Below, piece by piece: positions 7,762 to 17,629 of a DNA stretch of 64,000 nt (its first letter is position 1; each line of letters opens with the position of its first letter). Made by a program: the position numbers and the translations under genes. The DNA comes from an uncultured bacterium (GTDB lineage: Bacteria; Cyanobacteriota; Vampirovibrionia; Gastranaerophilales; Gastranaerophilaceae): assembly GCA_902774905.1 (NCBI GenBank), contig CACYKF010000002.1, forward strand, positions 61,696-125,695, given 5' to 3'. A model generated the notes under the pieces. It saw only the letters and a program-made list of their open reading frames with translations. It searched no databases and was not told the DNA's origin.

Positions 7762-9555
7762 TTATTTATTCCTCTCAAAGAATCCTGCAAGTTCTTTGTG
7801 CGGAATAGTGTGACAAATCGGTCTGCCATGCGGACAGGTATATGGCATTTTTGTTGTTCGCCATTTTTTGATAATTTCCTGCATCTGCCAGATAGTAAGC
7901 GGTGTATTTGCCTTAACAGATGCTTTACAAGCCGTAGTTTTAAGAATATTTTCTTCCATTGAATCAATATTCCCCTCAAGATTTTGCAGGATTTCCGCAA
8001 TTATATCTTTCGGATTCACTTTTGAAAGCATTTGCGGAATTTTACGGAAAATAATTTCTTTATCGCTTACAAATTCTATCCCGTAACCGTATCTTTCAAA
8101 CTTTGCAAGATTTTCTTTTATAAGTTCACATTCTGATGCTGAAATTTCTATCACATCAGATACAAAAAGCATTTGAGAAATTATTTCTTTATCGTTTTGG
8201 AGTTTTTCGTAATTGTATCTTTCTTCTGCTATGTGCTGGTCAACAATTTCAAGTCCTTGGTCGGTTTCAATAAGAATATAAGTGTCTTTGTATTGCCCGA
8301 TAATCTTATCACCGTCTTCTTCAACGGGAGATTTGACTTCAAACATCTGACTTTGCACAAAACTTTGTGTATAATCCTTTTTAGGCGGATAAGAAGTTTC
8401 CATTTTATCCATAACATCTTGAGGCACAAACATTGTATCTGATTTTTCATCAACATAAATTTCACCCTGATTTTTGGGAAATTGCACAATTGGAGAACTA
8501 CTTTGACTAATCGGTGCAGTTTTATTTTGCAAAGGCTGTGAAAATGCTTTAATATTTGCACTTTCAACATAATTAGAAAGACCGCCCTGAACAGCACTGA
8601 AAATGAAATTGAAAATCTGATTAGGATTTTTATATCTGACTTCTTTTTTGGTCGGATGAACATTTACATCAACATCATGTGGAGGAATTTCAAGATTTAA
8701 AACGACAAACGGATATTTGTTATTAGCCGTAAGAGTTCTATACACGGTATCAATAGCCTTTTGAAAAACAGGACATTTTACCGCTCTTGAATTTATGTAA
8801 GTATAATAACTTTTTTTACTTGAACGGGTATAGTCAGGAGTACTTACAAAGCCTGAAATTTTTAAACCTGAAAGTTCGTCTGTTTTAAAAACTTCTTTGA
8901 GATTGTTTGTAACATCTGATGAATAAACCTCTTTAATAGTTTGGGTTAAATTATCCTGTCCCGTAGTTTTTAAAACTGTTTTACCGTATTTTTTAAGTTC
9001 TAACGAAACTTCGGGATGAGAAAGTGCAATAGATTGAACAATTTCCTGAATGTATGAAAATTCTGTTGAAGAACTTTTTAAGAATTTCAAACGGACAGGC
9101 AGGTTGTAGAATAAATCTTTAACTTCCATAATAGTACCGACTGCACAACCTGTTTCGACTTTAGTAACTTCCGAATTTTCACATTTTACTTTTGTACCTG
9201 TTTCAAATTCCGGTGTTCTTGTAATACAGGTAAGTTTGGAAATTGAAATTATACTTGCAAGCGCTTCTCCTCGAAAACCAAAAGTGTGAATATTATATAA
9301 ATCATCATCTTCCTGAATTTTACTTGTTGCATGTTTTGAAAATGCAAGCAAAATATCGTCAGGATGAATACCTGAACCGTTATCGGCAATTCTGATATCA
9401 CGACAGTCATTTGTAATATCAATACTGACTTTGGTTGCTCCGGCATCTATTGAGTTTTCGGTCAATTCTTTAACAACTGATGCGGGACGCTCAATTACTT
9501 CCCCTGCCGCAATTTGGTTTATAAGATTTTTTGATAATTGTTTTATTCTTGCCAA
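7762..9555 (-). CDS. mutL: DNA mismatch repair endonuclease MutL
   Basis: 597-residue MutL of methyl-independent mismatch repair. The GHKL ATPase is shown by IAAGEVIERPASVVKELTEN, DNGSGI and TFGFRGEALASI. The C-terminal dimerisation domain carries endonuclease motifs: DQHIAEERYNYE (matching DQHA(X)2E(X)4E with Ala changed to Ile), ACKASVKAN and CPHGRP, so it should nick DNA rather than depend on MutH. The middle is a divergent Q/P/S linker. The start codon is TTG at 9555, preceded by GGGGGG from a repeat-like sequence. mutS is not in the window. Confidence 0.96.
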   Translation of the reverse strand: MARIKQLSKNLINQIAAGEVIERPASVVKELTENSIDAGATKVSIDITNDCRDIRIADNGSGIHPDDILLAFSKHATSKIQEDDDLYNIHTFGFRGEALASIISISKLTCITRTPEFETGTKVKCENSEVTKVETGCAVGTIMEVKDLFYNLPVRLKFLKSSSTEFSYIQEIVQSIALSHPEVSLELKKYGKTVLKTTGQDNLTQTIKEVYSSDVTNNLKEVFKTDELSGLKISGFVSTPDYTRSSKKSYYTYINSRAVKCPVFQKAIDTVYRTLTANNKYPFVVLNLEIPPHDVDVNVHPTKKEVRYKNPNQIFNFIFSAVQGGLSNYVESANIKAFSQPLQNKTAPISQSSSPIVQFPKNQGEIYVDEKSDTMFVPQDVMDKMETSYPPKKDYTQSFVQSQMFEVKSPVEEDGDKIIGQYKDTYILIETDQGLEIVDQHIAEERYNYEKLQNDKEIISQMLFVSDVIEISASECELIKENLAKFERYGYGIEFVSDKEIIFRKIPQMLSKVNPKDIIAEILQNLEGNIDSMEENILKTTACKASVKANTPLTIWQMQEIIKKWRTTKMPYTCPHGRPICHTIPHKELAGFFERNK

Positions 9556-9559
9556 TTAA

Positions 9560-9587
9560 CCCCCCTACGGGCTTAGTCCACTGCCCC
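9560..9587. repeat. C-run repeat half upstream of mutL
   Basis: CCCCCCTACGGGCTTAGTCCACTGCCCC resembles the outer part of the ispE element (CCCCCTGCGGCACTTCGTAC..CACTTTCCCC). On the minus strand its GGGGGG forms the apparent ribosome-binding site of mutL. Confidence 0.5.
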
Positions 9588-9720
9588 ATAAACAGAAGCA
9601 ATTAACTTAAAATCAATCCCTTTATCTACACAAATAATAGCACAAAATCATATAAATGTTTGATTACAAAATCATGACGATTTTATAAGATTAAATGGTT
9701 AAATACGGGAGGAGAGAATT

Positions 9721-10596
9721 TTGGCTAAGATTTTAAACAATACAAAATTAAAACCTAAAAAGAAAGCAGACCTTCGTGTTGTTCAAAAACCTGATATAAA
9801 AACAACAAAATACAGCGACATCAATTTGAACAAATGGAAAGAATATGCTCATGTTATAACAAATTCTCTCTGGTTATTTCCGTCAAGACTAAAAGAACAC
9901 GGTCATTCAAACGATTATCACGGAAATTATATTCCTCAGATTGCCCAACAGATGTATGAACGCTACACCAAAAAAGGTGATGTTGTTCTTGATATGTTTT
10001 TTGGTTCAGGCACATCAGGTATTGAAGCAATCAACATGAATCGCCGTTGTATCGGAGTTGAATTAAAACAGGAACTTGTTGACAGTGTTTCTCAAAAATT
10101 TACCCCAAAACAACTTGTCACAGATGTAAACCTTGTATGTTCCGATTCGGCAAGTGAAGATGCCGTTGAAAAAGTTAAAGCAAGACTTGAAATTATGGGC
10201 GAAGAAAAAGCACAGTTTTTAATGCTTCATCCGCCTTATGACGATATTATCAAATTTTCCGATAAGAAAGAAGATTTATCAAATTGTTCTTCAACAGAAG
10301 AATTTTATGATTTGTTTGAAAAAGTTGCACAAAACGGCTATGATTTACTCGAAAAAGGTCGTTTTGCATGTCTGATTATCGGGGACAGTTACAAAAATTC
10401 CGAAGTTCAGCCGCTTGGGTTTGAATGTATGGACAGAATGAGAAAAATCGGGTTTAAACTAAAATCTACCATCGTTAAAGATATTCAGGGCAACGAAAGA
10501 GCAAAAGGCAGAACAGCAAACCTGTGGCGTTATCGTGCATTAGCAGGCGGATTTTCAATATTCAATCACGAATATATTTTCGTATTCCAAAAATAA
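9721..10596 (+). CDS. DNA N4/N6 methyltransferase, orphan
   Basis: 291-residue SAM-dependent DNA methyltransferase. The SAM-binding motif VVLDMFFGSGTSGIEA follows TRD-like N-terminal sequence, and the catalytic motif is LHPPYDD, a variant of (D/N/S)PPY with His in first position. IGDSYK and the C-terminal HEYIFVFQK fit the N6_N4_Mtase fold. The start is TTG at 9721, supported by GGGAGGAGAG just upstream. No restriction gene is adjacent, so an orphan regulatory or protective methylase is likely. The target base and site cannot be read from sequence. Confidence 0.85.
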   Translation: MAKILNNTKLKPKKKADLRVVQKPDIKTTKYSDINLNKWKEYAHVITNSLWLFPSRLKEHGHSNDYHGNYIPQIAQQMYERYTKKGDVVLDMFFGSGTSGIEAINMNRRCIGVELKQELVDSVSQKFTPKQLVTDVNLVCSDSASEDAVEKVKARLEIMGEEKAQFLMLHPPYDDIIKFSDKKEDLSNCSSTEEFYDLFEKVAQNGYDLLEKGRFACLIIGDSYKNSEVQPLGFECMDRMRKIGFKLKSTIVKDIQGNERAKGRTANLWRYRALAGGFSIFNHEYIFVFQK

Positions 10597-10598
10597 GC

Positions 10599-11054
10599 CT
10601 AATTTTTTTCGTGCGGTCTGATTTCGTATTTTGCTTTGATAATATTTACAACAGATGCAATATTCGGACCATAGCAATTGTATTTAACAACTTTGTTATA
10701 TTTTGTTGCAAGTTCAAACAAACACCCCGATTTGCCGACATTATGAGTCTTTTTTAATACAGGAGCGCAAGTTCCGAGTTGAAATCTTTCAACAAACATT
10801 CCTTTCTTTCTCAGACAATCTTCAAAAGCCCCCGGAGATGTTTCTTCCCAAAATTCGGATTTATAACTGTCACATTTTTCCGAAGCATCAAAAACATCCT
10901 CTGCAAGCACATACGAACCGTCATAATTTGGAATCGGACAAAAATATATTCCTTTTTTCGGAAATGCAATTCCATGAGAACCACTACTTCTACCGGTAAA
11001 AGAACAACCGCTTAATAACACCGCAAAGCACAATAAAAATGCAATCTTTTTCAT
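10599..11054 (-). CDS. Small Cys-rich lipoprotein, unknown
   Basis: 151 residues with a type II signal peptide (MKKIAFLLCFAVLLSGC; lipobox LSGC), so anchored to a membrane after export. The mature part holds seven further cysteines, enough for disulfides in an oxidising compartment, and no recognised domain. It is convergent with the methyltransferase gene, two bases away, with no terminator between them. Confidence 0.75.
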   Translation of the reverse strand: MKKIAFLLCFAVLLSGCSFTGRSSGSHGIAFPKKGIYFCPIPNYDGSYVLAEDVFDASEKCDSYKSEFWEETSPGAFEDCLRKKGMFVERFQLGTCAPVLKKTHNVGKSGCLFELATKYNKVVKYNCYGPNIASVVNIIKAKYEIRPHEKN

Positions 11055-11149
11055 TCTGTCTCCTAATTCGGAATGATATTTTTTATTATATTTTTTTTGG
11101 GGGATATGTCAATAAGTAATTATTTTCATGTTCATGATATTATTGAATT

Positions 11150-12601
11150 ATGAATTTAGATAGCCGAATTGACAGTATTTTATCCCCTATTGCAAACAAG
11201 ATTTCGGGGGTAATTTTTTCTCACATTACCATTGAAGGTGTCCGTGTAGAATTTTTAATTGCTTTATTAATAATTGCGGCTTTGTATTTTACAATCAGAA
11301 CAAGATTTATCGGCATTTGGGGATTTAAGCACGCACTTGATTTACTGACATTAAGATACAAACATCAGGATGTCATAAAGAAAAAAAGAAAAGGAGAGGT
11401 ATCATCTTTTCAGGCTTTGACAGCAACTATTTCCGCATCTGCAGGAATGGGCAACATTGTTGGTTCTGCACTTGCCGTATCTATCGGAGGCCCGGGGGTA
11501 ATTTTTTGGATTATTACGGCAGGAATTTTTTCAATGGCATTAAAATTTTCCGAAGTATTATTGGGCATTAAATTCAGGCAAATAAACAAAGACGGCTCAT
11601 CTTCAGGCGGACCGATGTATTACATAATAAACGGTTTGAGAGCAAAATGGATAAAACCGTTCACTCCATACCTTGCAAATATCTATGCAATATGTTGTAT
11701 TTTTGCAATGATAGGCGGATGGAATTTGTTTCAGATTAATGCTATTACAACTCAAATTTCAAATGTGACGGGATTATTTACCGATTGCAGGTGGCTTTTT
11801 GGACTGATTGTTGCAATAATCACCTATGTAACTGTTATTGGCGGAATCAAATCAATAGGGAAATTTACATCAAAAGTAACTCCTTTGATGTGCAGTTTAT
11901 ATGTTTTGAGTGCATTTTTAATCTGCATATTGAATATAAAAAATATTCCTCACACAATAGGACTTATTATTTCAGAAGCGTTCAAGCCAAATGCTCTGAT
12001 AAGCGGAGGAGTTTTTGGTTGTATGTTGTGGGGATTTCGCAGGGCAATGTTTGCAAACGAAGCAGGTTTAGGTACTGCACCGATTGCTTTTTCTGCTGTT
12101 AAAACAAGTAAACCTGTTGCACAGGCATTTATTGCTATGCTTCAGCCGTTTGTTGATACGGTCATTGTCGGTACGGCTACTGCATTTATAATAGTTGTAA
12201 CAGGTGCTTATAAAGATTATTTAGGTACTCCGGCAGGAATTGAACTGACATCTCACGCTTTTGAAAGTGTTTGGGTTTATTTTCCGATACTTTTAACAGT
12301 TATGGCAGGTTTTTTTGTATTATCAACTATGCTTTGCGGTTCTTATTACGGAGTAAAAAGTTGGACATTCTTATTCGGCGAATCCAAATTGAAAACAAGA
12401 ATTTTTCAGATAATATATTGCGTTTTTATTGTAATCGGCTCTGCTATGAACCTAAAAAGTGTTGTCGGACTTTCTGACGGCTTCACTTTATTTTTGGCAG
12501 TTCCAAATTTAATTGCAGTATTTTTATTATCGAGTATAATAATGAAAGAACTTAAAAGATATTGCAAAAAATACAATATCGGATTTTTCAGAGAAAATTA
12601 G
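11150..12601 (+). CDS. Sodium:alanine/glycine symporter (AGCS family)
   Basis: 483-residue polytopic membrane protein with about 11 hydrophobic segments. Family signatures are ALTATISASAGMGNIVGSALAVSIGGPGVIFW near residues 85-120, SSGGPMYYI, and FANEAGLGTAPIAFSAVKT near residues 300-320. These transporters import alanine or glycine with Na+. Length is normal for the family. The following uracil-DNA glycosylase gene starts 39 nt downstream and may be co-transcribed, though the functions are unrelated. Confidence 0.93.
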   Translation: MNLDSRIDSILSPIANKISGVIFSHITIEGVRVEFLIALLIIAALYFTIRTRFIGIWGFKHALDLLTLRYKHQDVIKKKRKGEVSSFQALTATISASAGMGNIVGSALAVSIGGPGVIFWIITAGIFSMALKFSEVLLGIKFRQINKDGSSSGGPMYYIINGLRAKWIKPFTPYLANIYAICCIFAMIGGWNLFQINAITTQISNVTGLFTDCRWLFGLIVAIITYVTVIGGIKSIGKFTSKVTPLMCSLYVLSAFLICILNIKNIPHTIGLIISEAFKPNALISGGVFGCMLWGFRRAMFANEAGLGTAPIAFSAVKTSKPVAQAFIAMLQPFVDTVIVGTATAFIIVVTGAYKDYLGTPAGIELTSHAFESVWVYFPILLTVMAGFFVLSTMLCGSYYGVKSWTFLFGESKLKTRIFQIIYCVFIVIGSAMNLKSVVGLSDGFTLFLAVPNLIAVFLLSSIIMKELKRYCKKYNIGFFREN

Positions 12602-12640
12602 TAACAGTCGAAAATATGGCTATATCGTGGGAGAGAATTA

Positions 12641-13291
12641 ATGATTAAAAAAGAATGTCTTGAAATTGTAAGAGAAAAATGTGAAAATTGCCGTGAATGT
12701 GTTTTGGGGAATACAAGAAAAAATATAGTTTTTTCAGACGGTAATCCTGAAACGGCAAAAATCGTTTTGATAGGCGAAGCCCCGGGAGAAACCGAAGATG
12801 AAACAGGGACTCCGTTTGTCGGCAGAGCAGGAAAACTTTTAAATGAATTTTTAGAAGATGCCGGAATTTCAAGACAGGATGATTTGTATATTATTAACAC
12901 CGTAAAATGCCGTCCGCCTGAAAACAGAGTCCCAACAGATGTTGAAAAAATGCTTTGTCATAAATTCTTGACTGCTCAAATTGATATTATGAATCCGAAA
13001 GCAATAATTTTTTGCGGTGCAACTGCACTAAAATCTTTTTGTGAAGACAAAAAAGTTCAGATTTCAAAAGTAAGAGGTAAATGGTTTGATGTTACAATTA
13101 ATGGTAAAACATACAAATCAATGGCTATATTCCACCCGTCTTACTTATTGAGAAATCACTCTATGGAAGACGGTTCGCCACGCCGTTTAATGCAGGAAGA
13201 TTTAAGAGAAATCAGAACAACGGTTCTTGCCAACAGAAAATCACCAAAATCTTTGCATGAAATGGTTTTTGGCGAATTGACAATGGTTTAA
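12641..13291 (+). CDS. Family 4 uracil-DNA glycosylase (4Fe-4S)
   Basis: 216-residue UDGa-type enzyme removing uracil from DNA to start base-excision repair. GEAPGETED (residues 45-53) is family motif 1, PFVGRAGKLL follows, and HPSYLLR near residue 165 is the second active-site motif. Cysteines 14, 17, 90 and 106 match the four iron-sulfur ligands (CxxC..CRPPENR..C). GGGAG eight bases before the ATG supports the start. A bidirectional terminator follows. Confidence 0.93.
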   Translation: MIKKECLEIVREKCENCRECVLGNTRKNIVFSDGNPETAKIVLIGEAPGETEDETGTPFVGRAGKLLNEFLEDAGISRQDDLYIINTVKCRPPENRVPTDVEKMLCHKFLTAQIDIMNPKAIIFCGATALKSFCEDKKVQISKVRGKWFDVTINGKTYKSMAIFHPSYLLRNHSMEDGSPRRLMQEDLREIRTTVLANRKSPKSLHEMVFGELTMV

Positions 13292-13310
13292 AAATTATAA
13301 ATATTATTAA

Positions 13311-13341
13311 AAAAACTCTCTCAAGTAATGAGAGAGTTTTT
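13311..13341. terminator. Bidirectional terminator between UDG gene and rpoD
   Basis: AAAAACTCTCTCA, loop AGTAA, TGAGAGAGTTTTT: a perfect 13-bp stem with A/T tails on both sides, between convergent genes. Confidence 0.9.
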
Positions 13342-13344
13342 TGA

Positions 13345-14436
13345 TTATTCAACATATTCTTCAAGTTTTTTCTTTTTGTTCGGATGGCGAAGTTTACGCA
13401 ACGCTTTTGCTTCAATTTGTCTGATACGCTCTCTTGTAACACCAAACAACTGACCTACTTCTTCTAATGTTCTTTGTCTGCCGTCATCCATACCAAAACG
13501 CAATCTCAAAACATCGCGTTCTCTTGGGGATAATGTACAAAGAACTTCTGCCAAATCTTCTTTTAAAAGTTCTGAAGCAACCCTTTTTACAGGCGCATCT
13601 GCTTCTCTATCTTCAATAAAATCACCCAAACGAGAATCTTCTTCTTTACCGATAGGAGTTTCTAAAGATAAAGGTTCTTGCGCAATTTTAATAATGTCAC
13701 GAAGTTTTGAAATTGAAACATTCATTTCTGCTGCAAGTTCTTCTTCGGTTGGTTTTCTTGAATTTTCCTGAGCAAGTTTTCTTGTAACTTTTTTCAGTTT
13801 GTTAATAGTTTCAACCATGTGAACAGGAATTCTGATAGTTCTTGCCTGATCAGCAATAGCACGAGTAATTGCCTGTCTAATCCACCAAGTCGCATAAGTA
13901 GAGAATTTAAAACCTCTTTCATGGTCAAATTTTTCAGCCGCTCTGATTAAACCCAAATTGCCTTCCTGAATCAAATCCAAGAATAACATTCCACGACCGA
14001 TATATTTTTTTGCAATACTGACAACAAGTCTTAAATTTGCCTGAACAAGTTTTCTTTTGGCAATAGCACCGGCACTTCCGCCTTCTAATATCTGTCTTGC
14101 AAGTGCGATTTCATCATTTGCGGATAACAATTTGATACGACCGATTTCACGCAAATAAAGACGAACAGGGTCATCTATTGCAATACTTTTCGGAACTTCC
14201 AAGTCTCGAGGATCGGGTTCGTCTGATGAACGCATCATATAAATATCATCAGAAGATACTTTATCTCCCATTTTTGAAGTAACAATATCGTCAATATTAT
14301 CAGTAGAAATATCTACATTCATATAATTTACAGCATCATTGTCAAGCGAATCATCTTCACCTAAACCTCTTAAATCTAATGCATCTTCTTCTTCAATACT
14401 AATAACTGAAGAACTGCCTTGTCTTTTTCTTGTCAT
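13345..14436 (-). CDS. rpoD: Primary RNA polymerase sigma factor (sigma-70, SigA type)
   Basis: 363 residues covering regions 1.2-4.2. Region 1.2 is [13 protein letters not shown], region 2 contains [20 protein letters not shown] with the -10 recognition residues, region 3 follows [14 protein letters not shown], and region 4.2 holds the -35-binding helix-turn-helix ([20 protein letters not shown]). The N-terminus is an acidic leader of about 75 residues in place of a full region 1.1, as in cyanobacterial SigA. The ATG abuts the dnaG stop codon, with GGAG inside the dnaG end, so the two are translationally linked in the macromolecular-synthesis arrangement. Consensus TTGACA/TATAAT promoters in the window fit this protein. 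Confidence 0.97.
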   Translation of the reverse strand: MTRKRQGSSSVISIEEEDALDLRGLGEDDSLDNDAVNYMNVDISTDNIDDIVTSKMGDKVSSDDIYMMRSSDEPDPRDLEVPKSIAIDDPVRLYLREIGRIKLLSANDEIALARQILEGGSAGAIAKRKLVQANLRLVVSIAKKYIGRGMLFLDLIQEGNLGLIRAAEKFDHERGFKFSTYATWWIRQAITRAIADQARTIRIPVHMVETINKLKKVTRKLAQENSRKPTEEELAAEMNVSISKLRDIIKIAQEPLSLETPIGKEEDSRLGDFIEDREADAPVKRVASELLKEDLAEVLCTLSPRERDVLRLRFGMDDGRQRTLEEVGQLFGVTRERIRQIEAKALRKLRHPNKKKKLEEYVE

Positions 14437-16329
14437 CTAATTCATCTCCGATTTTTGTCTTTTGTTCTTAATTTTATCTCTTAATTGAATTTGAATTTTA
14501 AGAGCTTCGGGATCGTCATCATCAATCCCTTTATAAATTTTTTTTATGTGTTTAACTTCCTCGACATGCTTACACTGATTGATTTTAGCAATAGTTTCAT
14601 TTATAGCGTTTCTGAATTCCTCTTTGTCAAGACCTTTATAGGCTTGGGCATGCTCGATTAGTTCGGGTAAAACCGCCTGAGCATCAGGGTTTTCAACAAA
14701 TTCAGTATATAAGTGTTCGATTAATTCTTTCACATTATTTACGGTACATATCAATTTGTCAATTGTAGATTTTACAATTATTAATATTTCATCATCGAAT
14801 ATGACCTCTGACATCATTTCACTTAATTCAGAAAAAGAAAAATGATTGTCGGGTACTAAAAAAACGCTCAATAAAAATTTTTGCGCTTTTTGTGACACAG
14901 AATTACTTTTTGTTACATTCTTAACAATTCGTTCTACCTGTGGAATATTTGCACTATCGAAAGAACGAAGTTCAGACTTTATTACAGATGATTCTATACC
15001 TAAACTTTGTGCAACCATTTCAACGTATTCGCTGCGTATTACTTTGTTTTGAATTTCAGCCAAAACAGGGATAATTGTGCTTATATACTGTGCTTTTTCC
15101 TGCGGGGTTTTGTAGTTATCTTTTTGTTTCAAAATACTATTAATCTGAAAATCAATATATAACGGCGCTTTTTCCATATACATTTTATAAGCATCCGCAC
15201 CGACAGAGCGTACAAATTCATCAGGGTCTTTTCCTTCCGGTGGTGCAATTACTCTGATTTCGCAGGCATAACGCTCTGCACTTGAACTTATCGGCAAATA
15301 ACTTTCATCAAATTGTTTGATATTACCCAAACCTGCAAAAACTTCTTTTATAACGGAGGCACCTTTTACTGTTGCTTTTTGACCTGCTCCGTCCGTATCA
15401 AAAGATAAATAAATTCTTCTTGATTTGGTATATCTTGACAAAAGTCTGACATGGTCAGGAGTTAAGGCTGTTCCGCAGGATGCAACACAGTTTTCTATCC
15501 CGTGAGCCTGAGAAGATATTACATCAAAATAACCTTCCATCAAAACTACCGCATCTTCAGATTTTATAGCATCTTTTGCAGTATCAAGACCGTACAAAAT
15601 CTTACTTTTGTTGTAAATTAAAGAATCAGATGAATTGATATATTTCGGACTTTGACCGCTTTCTAACGCTCTTGCACCAAAAGCGACAAATTCACTGTTT
15701 TCGTTGCGGATAGGTATAATTAAACGACCTCTGAATCGGTCTATATACCCGCCTTTTTCACTTTTTAAAATCAATCCTGCTTTTTCTAACACATCATTAG
15801 AAAAATCTTTTCTCAATTCATCATAAAGCGTTGAATAACTTTTTGGTGCAACACCGAGATGAAATTTTTTAATAATATCCGAACCAATCCCTCTTTTTGC
15901 TAAATAATCAAGTGCCATTTGGGCATTATCAGTTTTATTTCTCAAAAGAAAATCATGGTAAATTTCAGACGCAATAGCCGTAGCATTAAGCATTTGCTCT
16001 TTTAATTCTCTTGTTGAACCCTCTGATTTGTGAGTATGCGGAATTTCAAGCCCGAATTTTTCCGCCAAATCTTCAATGACTTCACGAAACTCCTGATTTT
16101 TGGTTTTCATAATGAATTTGATTGCATCTCCGCCTTCTCCACAACTGAAACATTTATAAATTCCCATTGACGGAGTAACGCAAAATGATGGATTTTTATC
16201 CTTATGAAAAGGACACAAACCCCAATAGGAATTACCTCTTTTTTTGAGGACAACCTGCTGAGATACAACATCTACAATATCAAGACGGCTTTTTATATCC
16301 TGTATTAATTCATCCCACGTTCCAAACAT
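14437..16329 (-). CDS. dnaG: DNA primase
   Basis: 630-residue replicative primase. The CHC2 zinc finger uses C39, H42, C60 and C63 (CPFHKDKNPSF..YKCFSCG). The TOPRIM catalytic domain has VVLMEGYFDVI and LSFDTDGAG. The C-terminal part (about 430-630) is the divergent DnaB-interaction region. It lies directly upstream of rpoD; rpsU, the usual third member of this operon in proteobacteria, is absent. Confidence 0.97.
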   Translation of the reverse strand: MFGTWDELIQDIKSRLDIVDVVSQQVVLKKRGNSYWGLCPFHKDKNPSFCVTPSMGIYKCFSCGEGGDAIKFIMKTKNQEFREVIEDLAEKFGLEIPHTHKSEGSTRELKEQMLNATAIASEIYHDFLLRNKTDNAQMALDYLAKRGIGSDIIKKFHLGVAPKSYSTLYDELRKDFSNDVLEKAGLILKSEKGGYIDRFRGRLIIPIRNENSEFVAFGARALESGQSPKYINSSDSLIYNKSKILYGLDTAKDAIKSEDAVVLMEGYFDVISSQAHGIENCVASCGTALTPDHVRLLSRYTKSRRIYLSFDTDGAGQKATVKGASVIKEVFAGLGNIKQFDESYLPISSSAERYACEIRVIAPPEGKDPDEFVRSVGADAYKMYMEKAPLYIDFQINSILKQKDNYKTPQEKAQYISTIIPVLAEIQNKVIRSEYVEMVAQSLGIESSVIKSELRSFDSANIPQVERIVKNVTKSNSVSQKAQKFLLSVFLVPDNHFSFSELSEMMSEVIFDDEILIIVKSTIDKLICTVNNVKELIEHLYTEFVENPDAQAVLPELIEHAQAYKGLDKEEFRNAINETIAKINQCKHVEEVKHIKKIYKGIDDDDPEALKIQIQLRDKIKNKRQKSEMN

Positions 16330-16420
16330 ACCAAAATTTTAGCACCAATATAGAGTTTTTGTAAGATTTTAAAAAAGAATCATATAAAAAGGCGATAAGA
16401 TAATAACCCTAAAAAATTAA

Positions 16421-16446
16421 AAAGCCGATTGATTTCAATCGACTTA
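16421..16446 (-). terminator. Terminator of the first tandem small-protein gene
   Basis: AAGCCGATTGA / TCAATCGACTT stem with one wobble pair, reading out of the gene at 16498-16911. It resembles the terminator of the neighbouring related gene (17147-17174). Confidence 0.7.
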
Positions 16447-16497
16447 AAAAAGTGTGTGAGTAAATATATATTATAAGTTTTATACTATTCTCTGCTC

Positions 16498-16911
16498 TTA
16501 AGCGAACAAATCAGCAAACGGACCGTTTGGGTCTGCAATATGAGCCGCAACTGCTCCGTCTTCAACTGATTTTAAACCCGGTAAAACTACTTCGTTCAAA
16601 CCGTTTGCAACACTTGCAACCTGCTGTGGTGTTACTTTATAGTTAAACCCTAATCTTGTCAAAATCGCATTTGTTTCATCCGCAATATCACTGTCTTTCG
16701 GTGCAAATTTGGAAATTTTAACTCCGTAAAGATTTTGTGCATTCTTGGTTAATAAATCTGTTTCATTTTCCAAACCTTTAAATGCCGGTGCTTTTGTTTC
16801 AACTTCTTTTACTTCTTCTTTCTGACCTTCTTGCGCTTTTTTAGCCGCATCTTGACCAATAAACAAGTTGTAATTGTTGTACTTTCCGAATCTGTTAAAT
16901 TCAACTGCCAT
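16498..16911 (-). CDS. Small protein of unknown family, tandem member 1
   Basis: 137 residues without signal peptide or membrane segment. A K/E-rich linker is followed by APAFKGL, an FxG-type motif seen in other small proteins of the window, then LYGVKISKFAP and a C-terminal DPNGPFADLFA. The neighbour at 17207-17611 shares a GVKxS motif, a similar PF-[AD]-xF-x-A tail, the TATGTGAGTA-like leader and the AAGCCGATTG terminator, so the two are probably an old tandem duplication. AAGGAG nine bases before the ATG fixes the start. Function unknown. Confidence 0.78.
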   Translation of the reverse strand: MAVEFNRFGKYNNYNLFIGQDAAKKAQEGQKEEVKEVETKAPAFKGLENETDLLTKNAQNLYGVKISKFAPKDSDIADETNAILTRLGFNYKVTPQQVASVANGLNEVVLPGLKSVEDGAVAAHIADPNGPFADLFA

Positions 16912-16929
16912 AACTTGGTCTCCTTAAAT

Positions 16930-16941
16930 TTTACTCACATA
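16930..16941 (-). promoter_or_regulatory. Shared 5'-UTR motif TATGTGAGTA, copy 1
   Basis: On the minus strand TATGTGAGTA lies 21 bases before the ATG of the gene ending at 16498. The same motif lies 19 bases before the ATG of the tandem relative (17630-17639). Two copies at matched spacing suggest a duplicated leader or a control element. Confidence 0.45.
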
Positions 16942-17051
16942 CAGGTTATCGGCATGTTTTTAATAATCTTTAGAATTTTGTCATGCATTGTTAAGTTTTT
17001 GTAACAAACCTGCTCATACCTACCTCAAATGTAATCAGAATTAGAGCACAA

Positions 17052-17137
17052 TACCCTCTCCTAATTTTGGAGATAGCATGGTGGGATTAATAAAATACTC
17101 CCTCTCCTAATTTTAGGGGAGGGCTGGGGTGAGGTTA
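17052..17137. repeat. CCCTCTCC-type repeat, intergenic
   Basis: Two copies of CCCTCTCCTAATTTT are followed by AGGGGAGGGCTGGGGTGAGGTT, making hairpin-forming arms. Its GGAGAGGGAG/CCTCACC core (reverse strand) matches the element inside the RecB-like nuclease gene. Confidence 0.65.
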
Positions 17138-17146
17138 AACATTAAA

Positions 17147-17174
17147 AAGCCGATTGGATATCCAATCGGCTTTA
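17147..17174 (-). terminator. Terminator of the second tandem small-protein gene
   Basis: A perfect 28-base palindrome AAAGCCGATTGGAT / ATCCAATCGGCTTT just beyond the stop codon at 17207. Confidence 0.8.
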
Positions 17175-17206
17175 AATATGTGAGAGAGAAGATTTTATTT
17201 ATTTTA

Positions 17207-17611
17207 CTAAGCAGTAAAGAAATCGAACGGACAGTCTTGCAAATGTGTTGTTACATCTGCTTTATTTTCGGCAACTCTTGCATATACATTACTCAAATTA
17301 TCTAATGTTGCCAAATCTTTTTTACCTAAAGGTCCAAAATTACCATGCCATCTGCCAAATTCAGGTGCAGCTTTCATATAAGATTCAACTGAACCTTCAG
17401 GTGCTTTTGCTGAAAATTTAACACCCATTGCTGCATATGGACTTATTTCATCTAAATTTTCTCTTTTTACTGTATCCAAACCTGTAAGTTTGATAGGTGT
17501 TGCAATTGTTGTTTCTTCTGTTTTTGCACCTTTTAAACTTGGTTTACTCCAAAAATCTGATAGTTTAAAATAGTTGTTTCCGCTTCCGTTTACGCCATTT
17601 GTTCCGCCCAT
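17207..17611 (-). CDS. Small protein of unknown family, tandem member 2
   Basis: 134 residues. A Gly/Asn-rich N-terminus (MGGTNGVNGSGNNYF) is followed by a Thr/Lys-rich segment, MGVKFSAKAPEGSVESY and a C-terminal CPFDFFTA. It shares the tail, GVKxS motif, leader and terminator sequence with the gene at 16498-16911 but is otherwise diverged. AAGGAG precedes the ATG by seven bases. No signal peptide, no recognised domain. Confidence 0.78.
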   Translation of the reverse strand: MGGTNGVNGSGNNYFKLSDFWSKPSLKGAKTEETTIATPIKLTGLDTVKRENLDEISPYAAMGVKFSAKAPEGSVESYMKAAPEFGRWHGNFGPLGKKDLATLDNLSNVYARVAENKADVTTHLQDCPFDFFTA

Positions 17612-17629
17612 TTGTCAATCTCCTTTTTG

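Larger units (their letters stand above)
16912..17206. other. Intergenic region between the tandem small-protein genes
   Basis: Holds the leader of the first gene, a TTGTTA-N8-TAACAA dyad at 16988-17007 (possible operator), the G/C-run repeat at 17052-17137, and the terminator of the second gene. No further gene seen. Confidence 0.5.

Noticed and set aside
9721..10596. Restriction partner for the N4/N6 methyltransferase
   Set aside because: Neighbours are a lipoprotein and mutL; no endonuclease-like gene is adjacent.
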